Source: Symbiodinium natans
Taxonomy: Eukaryota > Sar > Dinophyceae > Suessiales > Symbiodiniaceae
NCBI GenBank assembly: GCA_905221605.1
Contig: CAJNDS010002501.1
Coordinates: 652,501 to 670,000 of the forward strand
Direction of reading: 5' to 3'
Length of the DNA stretch: 17,500 nucleotides
Within the stretch, counting starts at the first letter, position 1. Every line of letters begins with the position of its first letter. Positions 16,802 through 17,500 of this stretch are shown in pieces. The notes under the pieces are model-generated. The model was not told where the DNA came from. It did no database searches and saw nothing but the letters and a program-made list of their open reading frames with translations. Made by a program: the position numbers and the translations under genes.

Positions 16802-17305
16802 TGCTCATATATGTGTGTGTGTACAAATAAAGAGATGGTAATCCCTAATCTCTATATTACACTTATAAGGAAGAACACTTATCTTCTTTTTTTTTTGGGG
16901 GGGGGCCTTAAACAAAAAGTGGTTGCTCTCGACCCGGAGTAGAGAAAGATGTTCAGCCCTGGAGTTTGGGATCGAGAACTGGGGCACAGCATAATGGGGT
17001 GCGGAAGGCCTGATATCACTGCATGGCCGTGAGATGTTGCTTAAGACATTAAGACATGCCCTAAACCCTGTAAACCCTAAACCCTAAATCCTCCAAAGGG
17101 CAAGTCCCCAGCTCTAAGCACCCAAACCCAACAGTAGGGAACAACAAAAACTTTACGGCCACTACTGACCTAGAACCAGAACCAACAAACACAAGAACAC
17201 TCAACCCTAAACCCTCAACATTAGACCCTAACCCCGGATCCCAACAGAATCGCCACAGCTTCCAACAGCTGAAGGTCTGCTTGTGCATGAAAGAGCCGCC
17301 ATTTC
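11541..17305 (-). CDS. Exon cluster 3: large FG-GAP/EGF-like membrane protein, partial
   Basis: Read in descending coordinates: GNGGSFMHK, an FG-GAP/VCBS-like exon (FFFADGDLDGDLDLL), GTVRYFDSGYC, an EGF-like segment (GVCTCFVG, CSACSRGYF), KCSACPGS, ACSGRGTCG, NGACTCSTPFTGVRC, PGLYRDPSYAAR, RFCNRCDG, MVVTADRTGCD, a hydrophobic span (FGIDLLLSFLLFAVLP), then exons likely to be cytoplasmic. This order of beta-propeller-type repeats, cysteine-rich EGF-like units and a membrane span is typical of surface receptors or adhesins. Many joins are phase-consistent (17233-17305, 16914-17009 and 16611-16718; 16312-16370, 16127-16151 and 15858-15964). The 5' end lies outside the window. Its ligand and role are unknown. 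Confidence 0.65.
11729..11907 (+). repeat. TTTAGGG array
   Basis: About 25 units with a few 8-bp TTTAGGGG units near 11786-11822. Confidence 0.98.
11913..12009 (-). CDS. Exon, GSKFSTGSMCVEDVQLKEG
   Basis: About 97 nt on the minus strand. Acceptor TTTCCTAG; donor uncertain (GTGGCC at the lower end, or GTGGAC or a GA site earlier). It reads GSKFSTGSMCVEDVQLKEGV, then LTLTTRG. Phase 0 start matches 12147-12220. It follows the membrane span, so probably on the opposite side from the EGF-like exons. Confidence 0.6.
12063..12135 (-). repeat. CCCTAAA array
   Basis: Nine units, one interrupted by TATATCA. Confidence 0.93.
12147..12220 (-). CDS. Exon with a membrane span, FGIDLLLSFLLFAVLPHLAY
   Basis: 74 nt on the minus strand with acceptor TGCACCAG and donor GATACT (GA type). 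It takes one base from 12355-12408 and ends in phase 0. The hydrophobic run FGIDLLLSFLLFAVLP, followed by HLAYRS, is a good single membrane helix and would anchor the cysteine-rich exons upstream. An acceptor 11 bases upstream is open but out of phase. Confidence 0.66.
12248..12309 (+). repeat. TTTAGGG array
   Basis: Eight to nine units. Confidence 0.95.
12355..12408 (-). CDS. Exon, MVVTADRTGCDASLLHL
   Basis: 54 nt on the minus strand with acceptor AGCCCAG and donor GTAGGC, both good. It takes one base (with 12662-12716, ..PDG-MVVTADRTGCD) and leaves one. The pattern P.G..V..DR..C is common in cysteine-rich TNFR/ephrin-receptor-like repeats; I infer a similar extracellular role. Confidence 0.66.
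12475..12608 (+). repeat. TTTAGGG array with GGGTGTA block
   Basis: TTTAGGG units, a GGGCTCA, then three GGGTGTA units (12562-12584). Confidence 0.96.
12662..12716 (-). CDS. Exon, ASAFPAKRSGGAPRPDG
   Basis: 55 nt on the minus strand with acceptor GCCTAG and donor GTGGTA. In the frame that fits the next exon it reads EAASAFPAKRSGGAPRPD and leaves G. A second frame, open to 12612 (QRVPSLQSALVAHPDRTVVN and on), has higher third-position GC but mismatches phase. Confidence 0.5.
12727..12765. repeat. Partial copy of the family-2 element end
   Basis: AGTAACCTAGGAATAAAAAG followed by GGTGCCCTTGTTGGT aligns with AGTAACCGTATGATAATAAG and GGCACCCTTTTTTGGT at 6645-6682 with small indels. Confidence 0.45.
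12783..12846 (-). repeat. CCCTAAA array
   Basis: Nine units, two variant. Confidence 0.96.
12884..12944 (-). CDS. Exon, LSLQRFCNRCDGNNYAAEY
   Basis: About 61 nt on the minus strand with acceptor TTGGCCAG. The donor is uncertain; GCTAGG or GAAGCT fit. LSLQRFCNRCDGNNYAAEYG shows a CxxC unit like the cysteine-rich exons around it. The plus strand (VISVAAVAKSLKAQLANK) is also open, so the strand rests on context. Confidence 0.52.
12973..13269 (+). repeat. Longest TTTAGGG array, with GGGCTTA block
   Basis: About 32 uninterrupted perfect units (12973-13196), then TTTAGAG, five GGGCTTA units (13204-13240) and TTTAGGG. The purity suggests recent expansion. Confidence 0.99.
13270..13424. other. Intron centre between opposed arrays
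   Basis: Unique, partly CCCTAAG-like. No exon recognised. It is the loop of a large potential hairpin between the arrays on either side. Confidence 0.5.
13425..13527 (-). repeat. CCCTAAA array
   Basis: About 14 units including CCCTACA, CCCGAAA and CCCCAAA. On the sense strand it is the donor side of the intron after 13528-13626. Confidence 0.97.
13528..13626 (-). CDS. Exon, GNMPPPIASPGLYRDPSYAA
   Basis: 99 nt (33 codons) on the minus strand with acceptor TTCCAG and donor GTTTGG formed by the array. Phase 0 at both ends. It reads GNMPPPIASPGLYRDPSYAA, then RIVSQAPDCDIAR. A P.PGLYRDPS-type segment is common between cysteine-rich units in dinoflagellate surface proteins (from memory). Confidence 0.7.
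13633..13676 (-). repeat. CCCTAAA array
   Basis: Six units. A few opposed GGGCTTA/TTTAGGG units follow at 13706-13730 after 29 bp. Confidence 0.94.
13737..13787 (-). CDS. Possible exon, DFGNLLPSDLQIGNRSL
   Basis: About 50 nt on the minus strand after GGTTTAG. Two frames are open: DFGNLLPSDLQIGNRSLK (phase 0) and GIFFHLIYKLATEVSRQ. The donor is not fixed. Confidence 0.4.
13786..13905 (-). repeat. CCCTAAA array, variant-rich
   Basis: About 16 units with CCCGAAA, CCCCAAA, CCTCAAA and CCCTACA. Confidence 0.95.
13906..14028 (-). CDS. Exon with EGF-like unit, NGACTCSTPFTGVRC
   Basis: Up to 123 nt on the minus strand. Acceptor CGTCTTAG; donor GTTTAG from the array, or possibly GCATTG nearer the cysteines. 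It reads GPRMNVYGNGACTCSTPFTG, then VRCEEGFCPPGKKCRDF. G.CTC...FTG..C is a textbook EGF-like core, and GFCPPGKKC continues the cysteine-rich pattern. Extracellular. Needs one base at its start. Confidence 0.77.
14045..14156 (+). repeat. TTTAGGG array
   Basis: About 16 units, three TTTGGGG. Confidence 0.98.
14160..14234 (-). CDS. Possible exon, VIWGLLLDVRCHVGSVACDV
   Basis: Minus-strand open segment after acceptor ACCGAG. The underlying DNA has an internal near-duplication (CAGACCCCACATGAC, CAGACCCCAGATGAC). Boundaries and frame uncertain. Confidence 0.33.
14235..14416. other. Spacer with decayed CCCTAAA units
   Basis: Isolated units at 14262-14284 and 14325-14355. Nothing else recognised. 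Confidence 0.5.
14417..14628 (+). repeat. 21-bp minisatellite, ten units
   Basis: Unit ATCTTCGTGGGCAAGGCACAA, starts at 14417, 14438, 14459 (24 bp), then every 21 bp from 14483 to 14609. All indels are multiples of three and no frame of the unit has a stop, so both strands give heptapeptide repeats (plus IFVGKAQ; minus LPTKICA or CPRRFVP). Whether any is translated is unknown; no splice sites tie it to the neighbouring exons. Confidence 0.9.
14707..14804 (-). CDS. Possible exon, HFTFDLSLVKQLVKRREYTH
   Basis: 98 nt on the minus strand with acceptor GTTCAG and donor GTTTCA. It reads HFTFDLSLVKQLVKRREYTH, then LPKGSHDIKK. Basic and helix-like, unlike the cysteine-rich neighbours. The frame ends at a TAG (14682-14684) if not spliced. 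Confidence 0.42.
14811..14875 (-). repeat. CCCTAAA array ending in CCTCCCCAAA units
   Basis: A few CCCTAAA units, then three 10-bp CCTCCCCAAA repeats (14845-14875), a locally amplified variant. Confidence 0.88.
14876..14963 (-). CDS. Exon with EGF-like start, ACSGRGTCG
   Basis: 88 nt on the minus strand with acceptor TTGGCAG and donor GTTTGG. It reads VPDTEACSGRGTCGDDSLAR, then GRLRLDDC. ACSGRGTC is the classic opening of an EGF-like unit. The overlapping open frame YSWQECQTQRPALAAALAAT is less likely. Confidence 0.66.
14991..15064 (-). repeat. CCCTAAA array
   Basis: Ten units with CCCAAAA, CCCTGAA and CCCGAAA variants. Confidence 0.95.
15094..15162 (-). CDS. Possible exon, MEFESHAGIFFIWAIFS
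   Basis: 69 nt on the minus strand with acceptor TGCCAAG and donor GTTTGG. Partly hydrophobic. It does not match the phases of its neighbours. Confidence 0.38.
15171..15248 (-). repeat. CCCTAAA array, perfect
   Basis: Eleven uninterrupted units. Confidence 0.99.
15259..15328 (-). CDS. Exon, VSVPAEEIIRKCSACPGSAD
   Basis: 70 nt on the minus strand with acceptor TTTCCAG. Donor GAGCAC (GA type), or GTTTAG a few bases on past a stop. It reads VSVPAEEIIRKCSACPGSAD, then ENH. KCSACPGS matches cysteine-rich extracellular repeats. Flanked by CCCTAAA on the left and TTTAGGG on the right. Confidence 0.6.
15346..15456 (+). repeat. TTTAGGG array, nearly perfect
   Basis: About 16 units. Confidence 0.99.
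15481..15548 (+). mobile_element. Dispersed inverted-repeat element, copy C (one end)
   Basis: CATGGGCCCTTAATATGG-TCCCTACCCTCCC and GGTTCTGATGTATGGGC match the reverse complement of copy A closely. The distal half is absent. Confidence 0.6.
15624..15675 (-). repeat. CCCTAAA array
   Basis: Seven units, one CCCAAAA. Confidence 0.95.
15710..15735 (-). CDS. Possible 26-nt exon, DLCTLRGF
   Basis: Minus strand between GGCTAG and GTGCAA. Supported by splice sites, one cysteine and its position between opposed arrays only. Confidence 0.35.
15766..15822 (+). repeat. TTTAGGG array, imperfect
   Basis: Eight units. Confidence 0.93.
15858..15964 (-). CDS. Exon with EGF-like unit, GVCTCFVG ... CSACSRGYF
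   Basis: 107 nt on the minus strand with acceptor CCCAAAG and donor GTTCCT. It reads GACSLSLGVCTCFVGHSLSD, then CSACSRGYFDPLKIN. Cysteine spacing C..G.C.C..G.....C..C..GY is EGF-like. With 16127-16151 upstream the codon TGC is completed (CILDAMTL-C-GACS), giving the expected earlier cysteines. Confidence 0.77.
15972..16040 (+). repeat. TTTAGGG array with TTCAGGG and GGGCTTA variants
   Basis: Ten units of three types. Confidence 0.93.
16127..16151 (-). CDS. 25-nt microexon, CILDAMTL(C)
   Basis: Minus strand between GTGTAG and GTAAGG. Phase 0 in, one base out, linking 16312-16370 to 15858-15964 and supplying two EGF-like cysteines. Confidence 0.55.
16153..16265 (-). repeat. CCCTAAA array
   Basis: About 15 units with CCCGAAA, CCTGAAC and CCCAAAA variants. 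Confidence 0.95.
16312..16370 (-). CDS. Exon, DGGTVRYFDSGYCRLPQ
   Basis: 59 nt on the minus strand with acceptor GCTATAG and donor GCATGC after CCCCAG (AG|GC). It reads HRDGGTVRYFDSGYCRLPQ. G.xRYF followed by a cysteine fits the end of a VCBS/FG-GAP-type repeat running into the EGF-like unit. An overlapping frame (VTGMAGLFATLTAGTVDYPR) is open, but this one joins both EGF-like exons in phase. Confidence 0.62.
16384..16436 (+). repeat. TTTAGGG array
   Basis: Seven to eight units. Confidence 0.97.
16543..16568 (+). repeat. C19-A7 tract
   Basis: Nineteen C followed by seven A. First of three C/A tracts flanking exon 16611-16718. Confidence 0.95.
16611..16718 (-). CDS. Exon, LEIGETFFFADGDLDGDLDL
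   Basis: 108 nt on the minus strand. The acceptor is AACGCAAG; the donor is probably GAACCT after GCTAG. It completes TTC with 16914-17009 and reads HFPLLPDQLPHLEIGETFF, then FADGDLDGDLDLLTA. F.DxDxDGDxDLL is the calcium-binding core of FG-GAP/VCBS repeats found in extracellular beta-propeller proteins. Confidence 0.77.
16751..16824 (+). repeat. C11-A24 tract with (AT)n and (GT)n
   Basis: Eleven C and 24 A, then nine AT (to 16802) and about five GT (16812-16822). On the sense strand it is the acceptor-side arm of the intron at 16719-16913. Confidence 0.95.
16887..16905 (-). repeat. T10-G9 tract (inverted C-A tract)
   Basis: Ten T then nine G, the inverse complement of the C-A tracts. On the sense strand it is C9A10, eight bases inside the donor GTTTAAGG. 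Confidence 0.95.
16914..17009 (-). CDS. Exon, AVPQFSIPNSRAEHLSLLR
   Basis: 96 nt on the minus strand with acceptor GATATCAG and donor GTTTAA. It reads PSAPHYAVPQFSIPNSRAEH, then LSLLRVESNHF. Enters and leaves in phase 2, matching both neighbours. Confidence 0.65.
17060..17090 (-). repeat. Short CCCTAAA array
   Basis: Four units. Confidence 0.9.
17233..17305 (-). CDS. Exon, NGGSFMHKQTFSCWKLW
   Basis: 73 nt on the minus strand with acceptor CGTCAAG and donor GTTAGG. It reads NGGSFMHKQTFSCWKLWRF, then CWDP, with 17 of 23 third positions G or C. It leaves GG, completed by the next exon. First exon seen of cluster 3; upstream exons lie outside the window. Confidence 0.62.
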
Positions 17306-17313
17306 CTTGACGA

Positions 17314-17435
17314 AGGGTTTAGGGTTTAGGGTTTAGGGTTTAGGGTTTGGGGGTTTGGGGGTTTGGGGGTTTTAGGGTTTAGGGTTTAGGGTTTAGGGTT
17401 TAGGGTTTAGGGTTTAGGGTTTAGGGTTTAGGGTT
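17314..17435 (+). repeat. TTTAGGG array with TTTGGGGG insert
   Basis: About 16 units, with three TTTGGGGG octamers at 17345-17370 like those at 870-930. Confidence 0.98.
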
Positions 17436-17475
17436 ACTACGACTGGGTGTCTACTCACTTAAAACCCAGAAAGTC

Positions 17476-17500
17476 CTAAACCCTGAACTCTAAAACCCTA
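17476..17500 (-). repeat. CCCTAAA-type sequence running off the end
   Basis: Three to four imperfect units at the window edge. Confidence 0.8.

Noticed and set aside
1-17500. Repeat-spacer layout suggesting a CRISPR array
   Set aside because: Repeats are tandem telomeric heptamers of varying length and both orientations; spacers vary from 20 to several hundred bp and encode exons.

Overview
The window reads as nuclear DNA of a dinoflagellate. The evidence is the TTTAGGG-type telomeric heptamer, many very short exons with high third-position GC, GC and GA splice donors beside GT, and a recurrent dinoflagellate-type domain (FVSHYWG ... TFANNQWQ ... VVLDEE..PLTR / SWCLFELFQT). I cannot name the species. 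There is no bacterial-style gene, tRNA, rRNA or CRISPR array. Almost every long open frame is a shadow of heptamer DNA.

At first sight the window is about 60 arrays of (TTTAGGG)n or (CCCTAAA)n, in both orientations, separated by 60-200 bp of unique sequence. On the minus strand, most of the unique spacers translate as short exons. Taken in descending coordinates, many neighbouring exons join in compatible phase between plausible splice sites. The heptamer arrays are therefore mainly intron content. Exon calls come from reading the sequence by eye; no alignment was run, and several boundaries remain open.

Cluster 1 (about 7379 down to 130, minus): exons leading into MYYLCSNIVMPLT, SYAEVAGP, WFVSHYWGMPF, FANNQWQVAAELG, SSSFFLALRS, LVVLDEEVLPLTR and SWCLFELFQT. 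It runs off the low-coordinate end. Cluster 2 (about 11235 down to 7724): less certain exons, including a two-pass membrane segment at 8283-8405. Cluster 3 (17305 down to about 11541): an FG-GAP/VCBS-like exon, several EGF-like or cysteine-rich exons, a probable membrane span at 12147-12220 and further exons. Together it looks like a large surface receptor that enters from beyond the high-coordinate end. Whether the clusters are one gene or several cannot be decided here.

The arrays are not placed at random. On the sense (minus) strand, introns tend to begin with TTTAGGG units, often with the GT of GTTTAG as donor, and to end with CCCTAAA units before the acceptor AG. Several introns therefore carry complementary arms. 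The clearest is 2166-2440, where almost the whole 275-nt intron is a hairpin. The intron at 16719-16913 has no heptamers, yet it too has complementary ends (C9A10 near the donor, T24G11 near the acceptor). Other features are a three-copy terminal-inverted-repeat family, a perfect 31-bp inverted repeat with 9-bp flanking direct repeats, duplicated splice-site sequences inside one intron, an A-rich low-complexity island (3646-4410) and a 21-bp minisatellite (14417-14628).
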